A stretch of DNA of 64,000 nucleotides, from assembly GCF_015752285.1 (NCBI RefSeq), contig NZ_JADOUY010000002.1:496001-560000 (forward strand), given 5' to 3'. Both the position numbers and the translations under genes were made by a program. The notes under the pieces were generated by a model. That model saw only the letters and a list, made by a program, of their open reading frames with translations. It ran no database searches and was not told the DNA's origin. Origin of the DNA: Mycetocola_A sp015752285 (GTDB lineage: Bacteria; Actinomycetota; Actinomycetes; Actinomycetales; Microbacteriaceae). Of this stretch, positions 8,284 to 16,942 are shown one piece after another (the first letter of the stretch is position 1; each line of letters begins with the position of its first letter).

Positions 8284-8973
8284 GTGAACGAGATATTGAG
8301 CTGGATCCTTGACCTCGTTCAGAGTGTCGACCCCGTTCTTCGAACGGCACTGGCCGGGATCGCCATCATGCTCGAGACATCCGTCCTCGTCGGGCTGATC
8401 GTCCCGGGAGACACCGTCGTCATCGTGGCGAGTACCGCCGTGGACGGCCCTGTCGAGTTCGTCTCACTCGTGATCGTCGTCGTCGTCGGCGCGCTGGTCG
8501 GCGAAAGCATCGGATTCGCACTCGGACGATTCTTCGGACCACGCATCCGCGGCAGCAGGCTCGGTCGAAAGATCGGCGACAGGCACTGGCAGCGGGCCGA
8601 GAACTACCTTGATCGCCGCGGAGGCATCGCGGTCTTCATCTCACGGTTTCTGCCGGTCCTACATTCCCTGATCCCCCTGACGGTCGGCATGAGCACCATG
8701 AGCTACCGCAAGTTCATCTCCTGGACCGTCCCGGCCTGCCTTCTCTGGGCCATCACCTACGTCTCGGTCGGCTCGGCCGCGGCGGGAACCTACCGGGAAC
8801 TCGCTGACCGCCTGCACTATGCCGGATACATCTTCGTGGGAATCATCGCAGCGTTCCTGGTCGTCATTTTCATCGTCAAAAAGGTGCTGAACCGCACTCA
8901 GGAACGCCACATGAATCAGGCCGGGGATGGCGACGCGAACACCGTCGACGATGACGGGATGCCGTCGCGGTGA
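8284..8973 (+). CDS. DedA family membrane protein
   Basis: Polytopic membrane protein of 229 residues in the DedA/SNARE-associated superfamily, linked to lipid flipping and envelope homeostasis. It shows GLIVPGDTVVIVAS, FALGRFFGPRIR and SRFLPVLHSLIPLTVGMSTM, matching the conserved re-entrant loop and the ISRFxP motif. It ends with a hydrophilic tail after the last helix. GTG at 8284 follows TAGGCT (8271-8276) by 7 nt, so it may have its own leaderless transcript besides any read-through from the M56 gene 19 bp upstream. Confidence 0.85.
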   Translation: MNEILSWILDLVQSVDPVLRTALAGIAIMLETSVLVGLIVPGDTVVIVASTAVDGPVEFVSLVIVVVVGALVGESIGFALGRFFGPRIRGSRLGRKIGDRHWQRAENYLDRRGGIAVFISRFLPVLHSLIPLTVGMSTMSYRKFISWTVPACLLWAITYVSVGSAAAGTYRELADRLHYAGYIFVGIIAAFLVVIFIVKKVLNRTQERHMNQAGDGDANTVDDDGMPSR

Positions 8974-8996
8974 TGTGAGCATGCCAGACTGTCGGC

Positions 8997-10043
8997 ATGC
9001 GAACTCGCGAGCAACCGGGCCCAGGAGCGTCAAAAAAGGCCCTCACACTGCATCGCGCCGCACGGATCGACGACGCGTTCCTCGACTGGCGCGCTCGACG
9101 TGGCCGCAAGCGTGGCATGATCCCGACTGTCATCCCGTATACCGGTTACGGCTCCACCACGCTCGTCCGCGTTCTTGCCCGCGTTCTCCTCACCCGCCCG
9201 GATGCCACGCCTGCGGCCGCCCCCGTACAGCGGGTGCGTGGCTGGCGCAGTTTCACGAGCATCCCCGTCGTGAGTGCAGACGTCTCGGTCACGGTCGGCG
9301 GTGAAACCCACGTCGTGAAGGCGGACCGCGGTGGTGTCATCGATGCGGACATCTCCGTGGCGCTGGAGCCCGGCTGGCAGCAGATCACCCTGCAGAGCGA
9401 AAACTCACGGCCGGTGGTGTCGAACATCTTCATCGCTGACCCCGCCGTCACGGTCGGCATGCTCTCCGACATCGACGACACCGTGATGGTCACCCTGCTC
9501 CCCCGCCCCTTTCTCGCGGCGTGGAACACCTTCGTTCTCGACGAGCACGCCAGGACTCCGGTTCCCGGTATGGCGGTGCTGCTCGAGCGACTCGCGAGGA
9601 AGCATCCGGGCTCGCCCATGATCTACCTGTCGACCGGTGCCTGGAATGTCGCTCCGACTCTCTCGCGTTTCCTCTCTCGTCATCTCTACCCCGCCGGAGC
9701 CCTGCTGCTCACCGACTGGGGGCCGACTCATGACCGCCTCTTCCGGAGCGGGCGCAAGCACAAGGCGGACAATCTCCGCCGACTGGCCGCTGAGTTCCCC
9801 GATGTGCGATGGATTCTCGTGGGCGATGACGGTCAGCACGACGAGGAGATCTACGGCGAATACGCCGACGAGTTTCCCGACCGGGTCGCCGCTGTGGCGA
9901 TCCGCCAGCTGTCACCGGGTGAAGCGGTGCTCGCCGGTGGTCGCTCGAAGGCTGAAAACCACGGTCGTGAGACCGCCCCGTGGATCTATGCCGCCGACGG
10001 CGCCGGTCTGTTGGAACAACTCGAGGCGCTCGGGCTGGCCTGA
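8997..10043 (+). CDS. App1 family phosphatase (DUF2183)
   Basis: Cytoplasmic HAD-like phosphatase of 348 residues related to yeast phosphatidate phosphatase App1. Residues about 155-165 hold the catalytic DIDDTV motif, followed by YLSTGAWN, the LLTDWGPT segment and LVGDDGQHDEEIY, all conserved in App1/DUF2183 proteins. The N-terminal half is a beta-rich domain. The true substrate in bacteria is not known. ATG is 6 nt after CAGACT (8985-8990): leaderless start. Confidence 0.85.
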   Translation: MRTREQPGPGASKKALTLHRAARIDDAFLDWRARRGRKRGMIPTVIPYTGYGSTTLVRVLARVLLTRPDATPAAAPVQRVRGWRSFTSIPVVSADVSVTVGGETHVVKADRGGVIDADISVALEPGWQQITLQSENSRPVVSNIFIADPAVTVGMLSDIDDTVMVTLLPRPFLAAWNTFVLDEHARTPVPGMAVLLERLARKHPGSPMIYLSTGAWNVAPTLSRFLSRHLYPAGALLLTDWGPTHDRLFRSGRKHKADNLRRLAAEFPDVRWILVGDDGQHDEEIYGEYADEFPDRVAAVAIRQLSPGEAVLAGGRSKAENHGRETAPWIYAADGAGLLEQLEALGLA

Positions 10044-10045
10044 CC

Positions 10046-10813
10046 TCAACCGAGGGACGAGCCCCGGCCGGACGGGTCGAGTGAGCCGAAGTCAAGCGTG
10101 CCCGGCTTCTGCTGACCCAGGTCGATCGAGTCGAGAAGCTGTGGCCCGTTGTTCTTCACGCTGTTGACGGACTTCGAGACCGGGTAGAAGGCGAAGTCGT
10201 GGGCGACCTCGAACGACGACGAGTCGAGCAGGTCGAGCGCATCGCCCGGTGACAGATCGGAGCCGAGCCAGCTGTCGAAGACGTCGGGGGCGAGGCACGC
10301 CGGCATGCGGTCGTGCACCTCACCCGGCGCAACATGGGCGTCGCGCGTGATGATCGCCATCGACAGGCGCCACCGCCCAGGGTCGTCAGCGCCCATGGAC
10401 GGGTCTGCCCACGCCCGCACGATGCCGGCCATGGCGATGTCGGCATCGGGATGGTGGATGAAGTACGGCTGCTTCCCCTGCTCGGTGCGCTGCCACTCGT
10501 AATAGCCGGCGGCGCTGACGATGCACCGTGATGACGTGAACGCACCCTTGAAGAGACCGTTGCTCGTGACGGTCTCGATTCGCGCATTGATGATCGGTTT
10601 TCCGCCTCCGAACGTCGGTGACCTCGGCGACACGATGCCCCACCGAACCGAGTCGATCCGCCGGACCCCATCGTGCTCACGCACCACCGGCACCTGGTCG
10701 GTCGGGGCCACGTTCCAGGACGGCGTCCATTCGGATGCTTCCCCACCCGTCTCTGCCATGAACTCCCGGATGAGGTCGTCGGTTTCCTTGTCCATCGCAA
10801 ATCGTCCGCACAT
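10046..10813 (-). CDS. SOS response-associated peptidase (SRAP, YedK/HMCES family)
   Basis: 255-residue SRAP protein that forms a covalent crosslink to abasic sites in single-stranded DNA and so protects them. Catalytic Cys2 is exposed in the N-terminal MCGRF. Other conserved sites are visible: INARIET (Asn), AGYYEWQR (Glu) and VHDRMP (His). The start at 10813 is fixed because Cys2 must follow Met1; CAGGAT (10821-10826) lies 7 nt upstream, so the message may be leaderless. It is divergent from the AlkZ-like gene at 10905 and convergent with the App1 gene. Confidence 0.93.
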   Translation of the reverse strand: MCGRFAMDKETDDLIREFMAETGGEASEWTPSWNVAPTDQVPVVREHDGVRRIDSVRWGIVSPRSPTFGGGKPIINARIETVTSNGLFKGAFTSSRCIVSAAGYYEWQRTEQGKQPYFIHHPDADIAMAGIVRAWADPSMGADDPGRWRLSMAIITRDAHVAPGEVHDRMPACLAPDVFDSWLGSDLSPGDALDLLDSSSFEVAHDFAFYPVSKSVNSVKNNGPQLLDSIDLGQQKPGTLDFGSLDPSGRGSSLG

Positions 10814-10904
10814 ACCCTCATCCTGCCGCAGACGGCAGACATCGTCAGGAAAAGAATTCGGCAGGTGACATCGCGCTGTCGGTCGTTCACGGCAGACTGG
10901 CACC

Positions 10905-12041
10905 ATGGCAGGGCAGCGCTCCATCGACATCGCCCGTCTTCGGCTGCTCGCACAAGGGGTCCATCGTCCGGAGCCGCGAAGCCCTCTCGAGACTGTGCGG
11001 CATCTGGTGGCGATGCAGGGCCAGGACCTGCCCGGCGTGCTCTGGTCCATCGGGCTGCGTAGCCCGGGGATCACCGAGACCGGGGTGAAAGCGGCATTCG
11101 ACCGCGGCGAGATCGTGCGCAGCTGGCCCATGCGCGGCACGCTGCACGTCACAACGCCTGCTGACCTTCGCCTGATCCTCCCGCTGTCGCGGAGCCGACT
11201 CGCGACGTCATTAGCCACACGACGCTCCGAGCTCGGCATCACTGAGGCGGATGTCGCCGTGGCCACAGAAGCAGCTCTCGCTGCGCTTCAGGTCGGCCCG
11301 AGAGTACGCAAAGAGCTGTTTGCCGTGTTCGAGTCGGTCGGCCAGACGACGTCCGGGCAGCGCGGCAGCCACCTCATCGGGGCGATCGCTCACGCCGGAC
11401 TGATCTGCCTCGGACCGTTCTCCGGGCGCGAACAGGCATTCGTGGTCCTCGATCAGTGGGCACCACCGATCGGGCCACCACCGGATCGCGACAAGGCCAT
11501 CGCCGATCTGGCCCTGCGGTACTTCGTCAGCCACGGGCCGGCGACCGAAGCGGATTTCGCCTGGTGGGCGAATCTCACGCTCCGCGACGTGCGCGCCGCC
11601 ATCGGTCGGGTCGACCGTCACCTCGCTCGCATCCCCAGGAACTCGACGGTGTATCTCGCCGACCCGGCCCTTCTGGGCAATTCAGCTGCCGCACCTGGGC
11701 CTCGCGATGTTCACGTCCTTCCCGGGTTCGACGAACACCTGCTCGGCTACACCGACCGCAGCGCGACCCTGGCCGCCGAAAACTCCCAGGCCATCGTCCC
11801 CGGCAACAACGGGGTGTTCCGGTCAAGCATCGTTCTCGGCGGCCGGGTTGCCGGAACGTGGTCCAGACGTGAGACGGCGTCGACGATCCGGATCGGCGTG
11901 GAGCCCTTTTGGCCGCTCGGCACCGGGCATCGTGCGGCCCTCGAGCGCGCCCTCGACCGCTACGGCCGATTTCGGGGAAAGCGGATCCTCATCGACGCGC
12001 CAGGTACCGCTGACGGCACGGGAGCATCCGCCACGCTGTAG
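10905..12041 (+). CDS. Winged-helix DNA-binding protein of the AlkZ/YcaQ (HTH_42) superfamily
   Basis: 378 residues of tandem winged helices. The family includes AlkZ and YcaQ, DNA glycosylases that unhook interstrand crosslinks or excise alkylated bases. The segment AMQGQDLPGVLWS places Q38-G-Q40 where AlkZ has its catalytic Q-x-Q. SWPMRGTLHVTTPADL and LPGFDEHLLGY are further family landmarks. Glycosylase activity is inferred from this motif. ATG follows CAGACT (10893-10898) by 6 nt. Only 91 bp separate its start from the SRAP start. Confidence 0.85.
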   Translation: MAGQRSIDIARLRLLAQGVHRPEPRSPLETVRHLVAMQGQDLPGVLWSIGLRSPGITETGVKAAFDRGEIVRSWPMRGTLHVTTPADLRLILPLSRSRLATSLATRRSELGITEADVAVATEAALAALQVGPRVRKELFAVFESVGQTTSGQRGSHLIGAIAHAGLICLGPFSGREQAFVVLDQWAPPIGPPPDRDKAIADLALRYFVSHGPATEADFAWWANLTLRDVRAAIGRVDRHLARIPRNSTVYLADPALLGNSAAAPGPRDVHVLPGFDEHLLGYTDRSATLAAENSQAIVPGNNGVFRSSIVLGGRVAGTWSRRETASTIRIGVEPFWPLGTGHRAALERALDRYGRFRGKRILIDAPGTADGTGASATL

Positions 12042-12051
12042 CGTTGCACGC

Positions 12052-13119
12052 GTGAGACGCCTCCGCGAACTGCGACTGCCGGCTTCGCTCCGTGCGCCCA
12101 GCCGCGTGCCGTTGCTGCAGGTGGTGAAGACCTCGGTCGCCACCGTCGCCGCATGGTTCGTCGCCGTCCTGGTTTTGCCGTCTGAATTACCGATCTTCGC
12201 GGCGATCGCCGCTCTTCTCGTCGTCCAGCCGAGCGTGAACCAGTCGTTCGGCAAAGCCATCGAACGCAGCGTCGGGGTCATCGCCGGCGTCCTGATCGCC
12301 TCCCTGATCGGCCTGGTCTTCAACAACCAGTCCTGGGTGATCCTGCTTGCGATCGTCGTCTCGATCTTCTTCGGCTGGCTGTTCCGGTTGACCCCGGGCT
12401 CGGCGAATCAGATTCCGATCAGCGCCATGCTCGTGCTGGCGATCGGGGCGGCCACACCCGGTTACGCCATCGACCGGATCATCGAGACCCTGATCGGAGC
12501 TGCGCTTGGCGTCATCGTCAACGTGCTCATCGTGCCTCCGGTTGTTCTGGCTCCAGCGGAACGTGACGTCAACCTGCTTGCGCAGGAACTCGCCGCCAGC
12601 CTCGAGCGGCTCGCGAGGTCTCTCACGACACGGCAGTCCCGTCAGCAGCTGGACGGACTCATGATCGAAGCACGATTGCTCCGTCCGATGCGGGAGTCAG
12701 CGGAGGCATCCGTACGACAGGGCGAAGAATCTCTCACCCTCAATCCGCGGCAGAGCGCCCACCGCAGACGCCTCGAGCACACCTCACAGTTGCTCGCGCG
12801 GCTCTCGCCCATCGTCACCCGGGTGATCGGGATGACTCGGGCTCTGCATGACCACTACGACCCGTCACTCCACGAGGAACCGGCTCTGCATTCGATAGCT
12901 TCCGAGCTGGGTCGCGCTGCCCATGATCTGCGGCTGCTCCCCCGGACTCCGTTCGGAGACCACGCCGAGGTTCCCGGTGCTGAGCCGCTTCGGACCGCAG
13001 AGATCCCGGTGCTGACCGCCCCGCTGACGATCGCCCGTCCGCACCCGGAACACTGGCTCCTCATCGGATCGCTGATGGAGGACCTGCGCCGCATACACGA
13101 AGAGATCGTCGGAGACTGA
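12052..13119 (+). CDS. FUSC family (aromatic acid exporter-like) membrane protein
   Basis: 355 residues. Several N-terminal hydrophobic helices (about 20-165) include VAAWFVAVLVLP, IFAAIAALLVVQPSV and a conserved FGWLFRLTPGSANQIP stretch, followed by a long cytoplasmic helical region. This is the FUSC/DUF939 architecture of putative efflux proteins. No operon partner reveals the cargo. GTG at 12052 follows TAGCGT (12039-12044) by 7 nt: probable leaderless start. The last codons and stop are built into a strong terminator hairpin. Confidence 0.82.
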   Translation: MRRLRELRLPASLRAPSRVPLLQVVKTSVATVAAWFVAVLVLPSELPIFAAIAALLVVQPSVNQSFGKAIERSVGVIAGVLIASLIGLVFNNQSWVILLAIVVSIFFGWLFRLTPGSANQIPISAMLVLAIGAATPGYAIDRIIETLIGAALGVIVNVLIVPPVVLAPAERDVNLLAQELAASLERLARSLTTRQSRQQLDGLMIEARLLRPMRESAEASVRQGEESLTLNPRQSAHRRRLEHTSQLLARLSPIVTRVIGMTRALHDHYDPSLHEEPALHSIASELGRAAHDLRLLPRTPFGDHAEVPGAEPLRTAEIPVLTAPLTIARPHPEHWLLIGSLMEDLRRIHEEIVGD

Positions 13120-13136
13120 GGTCTCCGACGATCTCT
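13101..13136. terminator. Bidirectional terminator overlapping the FUSC stop codon
   Basis: Perfect 16-bp stem (AGAGATCGTCGGAGAC and its complement) with a TGAG loop that contains part of the stop codon. It sits between the convergent FUSC and yceI genes, so it could terminate both. No long U-tract is present. Confidence 0.75.
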
Positions 13137-13156
13137 CGATGTCGTGGTGCCGGCTC

Positions 13157-13720
13157 TTACTCGCCCGAGTAGACCGCCTGCAGTTCGAGCGTGATGGTGA
13201 CCTTGTCACCGAGCAGCACGCCGCCGGTCTCGAGGGCGGCGTTGTAGTTCAGGCCGAAGTCTTCGCGGTTGATGACGGCCTTGGCCGTTGCTCCACCCTT
13301 GTAGTTGCCGTACGGGTCCTGGCCGAAGCCGCCGAACTCGAAGTCGAAGGTGACGGCCTTGGTGACGCCCTTGATGGTGAGGTTGCCATCGACCTTGAAG
13401 TCGTCGCCTTCCTGGCGGACACCGGTCGACACGAAGTCGATGGTGGGGTACGTGGGAGCGTCGAAGAAGTCTCCGGTGCGGAGGTGACCGTCGCGGTTGG
13501 CCTCGTTGGTGTTGATCGAGGCGACCTCGGCGGATGCCGTGACGCTGGAGTCGAGCGGGTTCTCACCGGTGACGAATGTGGCCGAGAACTTCTCGAACGT
13601 GCCTTTCACCTTGCTGATCATGATGTGGCGGATGCTGAAGCCGACCTCGCTGTGGGTGGGGTCGACGGTCCAGGTTCCTGCTTTGTAGCCGGGGATCGAT
13701 GTCGCGGTCAGAGTGCTCAT
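13157..13720 (-). CDS. YceI family protein
   Basis: 187-residue lipocalin-like YceI beta-barrel that binds isoprenoid-type amphiphiles. It shows WTVDPTHSEVGFSIRHIMISKVKG, the family N-terminal signature, then STGVRQEGDDFKVDGNLTIKGVTK and the closing FGLNYN-type strand. No signal peptide, so cytoplasmic as in many actinobacterial members. AAGGAG lies 9 nt before the ATG. A dyad at 13773-13788 upstream may be an operator. Confidence 0.93.
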   Translation of the reverse strand: MSTLTATSIPGYKAGTWTVDPTHSEVGFSIRHIMISKVKGTFEKFSATFVTGENPLDSSVTASAEVASINTNEANRDGHLRTGDFFDAPTYPTIDFVSTGVRQEGDDFKVDGNLTIKGVTKAVTFDFEFGGFGQDPYGNYKGGATAKAVINREDFGLNYNAALETGGVLLGDKVTITLELQAVYSGE

Positions 13721-13772
13721 AGAGTGTGCTCCTTCTGGGGCAGGTCAGAGATCGGCGCTCGTGCGCCGTGAT

Positions 13773-13788
13773 ACATGCAAACGCATGT
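13773..13788. promoter_or_regulatory. Candidate operator upstream of yceI
   Basis: ACATGC-AAAC-GCATGT, perfect 6-bp arms, about 55 bp upstream of the yceI start. YceI genes are often controlled by MarR-type regulators, but no such gene is adjacent, so the binding protein is unknown. Confidence 0.4.
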
Positions 13789-13836
13789 TCCAGGAATTCT
13801 ATTCCCGCATTCTGAACGCCGGGTCGACGATGGCCG

Positions 13837-15039
13837 TCAGTTGAACGGTTGGCTTCGCCTGGCCGCCTCGTTGCGGGCGACGAGAAGCTTGAGTGCGGCC
13901 TCGTCCACCTGCTCCTCGGTGATGCGTCCACTCTCGACGGCGGCACCGATGTCGGCGACCAGCTGCGTGGGATCGACACCGTCGACCGCCGGTGACGAGC
14001 CCAGCACGAAGAGAAGCATGGTAGTGCCTGCTGCCAGCGCACGGATCGCGTTCTCGGACGGGTCCTGGTATTCGGCGAGACCGGTGTTGCGCAGCATGAG
14101 CATGTCGTCGGTGATCGTGATTCCATCGAAACCGAGGGTGTCGCGAAGGATGATGTGCCAGGTCGGCGACAGCGATGCCGGCTGGTCGTCGACCGCCGTA
14201 TACGCCAGGTGACCGAACATCACGATCGGAGCGCCTGCGGCGATTCCAGCCGCGAACGGCACGGCATCCGTTCCTGACCATTCCTCCAGCGACTCCGCCG
14301 TCGCTGGAACGGTTGTGTGCGAGTCTCCTGGAGCAGCCCCGTGCCCAGGGAAGTGCTTGAGTGTCGACAGGATCATGCGCTTCTCGCCGTCCACCGCAGC
14401 GGCGACCCGTTCACCGGCGGCTTCGGGCGTGGTGCCGAGCGCGCGACGGAAGATGAACGAACCGGGGTCGTCGGTGACGTCGGCCACGATGCCGAAGTTC
14501 ACCGAGATCCCCGACTGGGCGAGCAGGCGAGCTCTCAGGCCGAACGCACGCTCCGTCTCCTCGACCGGGCGGCTCTTGAGAGTCAGCGACGACGGCCAGT
14601 CGTCCGAACGGATGCGTCGGACGTCTCCGCCTTCCTGATCGATCCCGATGAGCAGCGGAAAACGGGCGTCGGGACTCGCGGCGTGGGCGAGAGCTGCGGT
14701 GTCCTCTGCACCGCCGGCGATGTTGTCGCCCATGAAGATCAACCCACCCGGCTGGTAGGTGTCGACGAACGTGCGCATGGCCGTGGCATCGGTGCCGGGA
14801 ATGTGAAGCATGAGGAGGCTGGCGATTTTCTCCTCGCGCGTCATCGACTCGAGTTCGGTCCGGGCGGCCGCCTCTGCTGGCGTCGGTGCAGGCATCGCTG
14901 TCTCCTGGGTCGGCGTCGGCACCGGTGTCGGTGTGGAGGTGCTTCGGGGCGTGGTACACCCGGAAAGAACCATCGTCGCGAGCGCGAGAGTCGCCACAGA
15001 CATCAGCAGACGTCTCGGGGCGAAACGGTTTCGGGTCAT
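13837..15039 (-). CDS. Glycoside hydrolase family 3 lipoprotein (NagZ-like beta-N-acetylhexosaminidase)
   Basis: 400 residues with a lipoprotein signal (lipobox LSGC, Cys28), so it is anchored outside the membrane. The GH3 catalytic barrel shows LIGIDQEGGDVRR, the NagZ motif KHFPGHG with its His/Asp acid-base dyad nearby, and GITITDDMLM with the nucleophile Asp. Role: release of N-acetylglucosamine from peptidoglycan fragments. ATG at 15039 is 6 nt after TAGGCT (15046-15051): leaderless start. Confidence 0.88.
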   Translation of the reverse strand: MTRNRFAPRRLLMSVATLALATMVLSGCTTPRSTSTPTPVPTPTQETAMPAPTPAEAAARTELESMTREEKIASLLMLHIPGTDATAMRTFVDTYQPGGLIFMGDNIAGGAEDTAALAHAASPDARFPLLIGIDQEGGDVRRIRSDDWPSSLTLKSRPVEETERAFGLRARLLAQSGISVNFGIVADVTDDPGSFIFRRALGTTPEAAGERVAAAVDGEKRMILSTLKHFPGHGAAPGDSHTTVPATAESLEEWSGTDAVPFAAGIAAGAPIVMFGHLAYTAVDDQPASLSPTWHIILRDTLGFDGITITDDMLMLRNTGLAEYQDPSENAIRALAAGTTMLLFVLGSSPAVDGVDPTQLVADIGAAVESGRITEEQVDEAALKLLVARNEAARRSQPFN

Positions 15040-15069
15040 CCGTCCAGCCTACGTCGCGGGCGCCTGCGC

Positions 15070-16107
15070 TCAGGGAACGATCAGTGTCACTCCGGCGCCC
15101 CCACGCCCGTTGGCCAGATCGATCATCGCTGCCGGGGCATCGTCGAGCGGAATTCGGCGGGTGATGAGCTCTTCAGGACGCAGGCGCCCCGACGCGACGA
15201 TGTCGAGCATCGCTGGGTAGTGGCGCGCATCCATACCGTGACTTCCGAGCACGGTGAGTTCGCCTGCGATGATCTCGCTCATCGGGACCCGCGGGTTCCC
15301 GGTGAACAGGCCGATCTGCACGTGCCGCCCGCGTCGGGCGAGTGAGCGGATCGCGATCGCCGTCGTGCTCTCACGACCGAGCGCCTCGACCGAAACGGCG
15401 GCGCCACCGGAGGCGAGATCGCGAACGGCGTCGACCACGTCGGCGTCGCTCAGCCGGCTGGAATCGATGACGTGCGCGGCTCCAGCCGCCGTCGCCAATT
15501 CGAGAGCGGTGGGATCGATGTCGACTCCGATGACCCGCGCGCCGAGCGCCGTCGCGATCATCACCGCGCTGAGACCGACTCCCCCGCAACCGACGACGAC
15601 GACCCATTCGTCTTCACGGACCTTCGCCTGGCCGACGAGGCCACGGAACGAGGTGGCGAACCGGCAGCCGAGGATGGCAGCCGCGCCGGCATCGAGGGCA
15701 TCGGGAACCGGGATGACGTTGACGACGGCGTTGCGGATGGCGACGTACTCGGCGAAGGACCCCCAGTGAGTGAACCCGGGTTGGGTCTGGTTGCGGCAGA
15801 CCTGCCCGTTCCCGCTCTCGCACTCCGGGCAGTTTCCACAAGCGCAGACGAACGGGACGGTGACCCGCTGACCGATACGAAGCCCGCTGACCCCTGCGCC
15901 GATCTCGTGGATCCGGCCGACGAGCTCGTGCCCGGGAACGTGTGGGAGTCGAATGCCGGAGTCGTGGCCGGCCCAGGCATGAACGTCGCTGCGGCACAAC
16001 CCGGTGGCGAGCACCTGGATCAGCACTCCGCCGTTCCCCGGGTCAGGGCGGGGTACGTCGGCGATACGGGGAACCGAGCCAAAGGACTCGTAGAGGACGG
16101 CACGCAT
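15070..16107 (-). CDS. Zinc-dependent alcohol dehydrogenase family protein
   Basis: 345-residue medium-chain dehydrogenase/reductase. Catalytic zinc motif GHELVGRIHEIG, structural zinc cluster with four Cys in CACGNCPECESGNGQVC, and Rossmann motif GCGGVGLSAVMIATALGA are all present. Substrate unknown; probably NAD(P)-dependent oxidation of an alcohol or formaldehyde-type compound. The ATG at 16107 (MRAVLYESFG) is the family start and follows GATACT by 6 nt. The in-frame extension to 16191 is unlikely. Confidence 0.87.
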   Translation of the reverse strand: MRAVLYESFGSVPRIADVPRPDPGNGGVLIQVLATGLCRSDVHAWAGHDSGIRLPHVPGHELVGRIHEIGAGVSGLRIGQRVTVPFVCACGNCPECESGNGQVCRNQTQPGFTHWGSFAEYVAIRNAVVNVIPVPDALDAGAAAILGCRFATSFRGLVGQAKVREDEWVVVVGCGGVGLSAVMIATALGARVIGVDIDPTALELATAAGAAHVIDSSRLSDADVVDAVRDLASGGAAVSVEALGRESTTAIAIRSLARRGRHVQIGLFTGNPRVPMSEIIAGELTVLGSHGMDARHYPAMLDIVASGRLRPEELITRRIPLDDAPAAMIDLANGRGGAGVTLIVP

Positions 16108-16203
16108 CAGCCCAGTATCCCCCAGCATGTCGGCGCATCGCCTCCGATACGCTGGGAGGCGCGAACGGTGGTAGGTCGAACCGTGTGACACCCAGGAGCG
16201 GCA

Positions 16204-16920
16204 ATGGACCAGACGGCAGAGACCTTCAGCCAGATCCTCCGATTCGTCGACCTCGCCGGTGTGCTGACGAACGCCATTCTCGGTGGGATCGCCGCACGGT
16301 CTGCCCGCCTCGACATCGTCGGATTCGTGATTCTCGCGGTGATGAGCGGGCTCGGCGGTGGCCTCATCCGTGACACTCTGCTGCAGCAGGGCACCCCCGT
16401 TGCGCTCACCGACCCCGCGTATCTCGCCCTGGCCATCGCCGGCGCCGTCATCGCCTTCTTCGTTCCGTTCCGTGGGCGATGGTCACAGCGATCCCTGATC
16501 CTCATCGATGCGCTCGCGATCGGGTGCTGGGCAGCGGTCGGTGCGCAGAAATCTCTCGACGCCGGGCTGGGATGGCTCGCGGCTGTAGCCATGGGCATCG
16601 TGACCGCGGTCGGTGGAGGTGCCGTCCGCGACGTCATGCTGCTGAGGATCCCGCGTATCTTCGGTGGAAACACCCTCTACGCGACCAGTGCCCTGGTCTC
16701 GAGCGTCGCGATGGTCCTGCTCAGTTCGCTCGGGATGCCGACTCTCGGCTCGGCTGTGGCACTTGCGAGCGGGGCGCTGCTCTCGCTGCTCGCCAGGCGG
16801 TTCGGCTGGACCCTTCCCACTGAGGTTCGGATCCCCCGTCCGCGCCTGCTGAGTGACATGCGTCGGCGATTCCGCCGCCGGGCAGGTACCGGTGAGTCAC
16901 ACGTCGACCCGCCGGCGTGA
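16204..16920 (+). CDS. Trimeric intracellular cation channel (TRIC/UPF0126) family protein
   Basis: 238-residue membrane protein made of two repeated three-helix units. Both repeats carry the glycine-rich TRIC motif: SGLGGGLIRDTLL near residue 50 and TAVGGGAVRDVMLL near 140. Bacterial TRICs form trimeric monovalent cation channels. AGGAG is 5 nt before the ATG, so this one has a conventional leader. A basic tail follows the last helix. Confidence 0.9.
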   Translation: MDQTAETFSQILRFVDLAGVLTNAILGGIAARSARLDIVGFVILAVMSGLGGGLIRDTLLQQGTPVALTDPAYLALAIAGAVIAFFVPFRGRWSQRSLILIDALAIGCWAAVGAQKSLDAGLGWLAAVAMGIVTAVGGGAVRDVMLLRIPRIFGGNTLYATSALVSSVAMVLLSSLGMPTLGSAVALASGALLSLLARRFGWTLPTEVRIPRPRLLSDMRRRFRRRAGTGESHVDPPA

Positions 16921-16942
16921 CGGTCTCTCAGCTGGGCGACGA

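Noticed and set aside
10814..11266. SRAP gene extended to 11266
   Set aside because: SRAP catalysis needs Cys2 right after the initiator Met, so the start is 10813; the extension overlaps the AlkZ-like gene.
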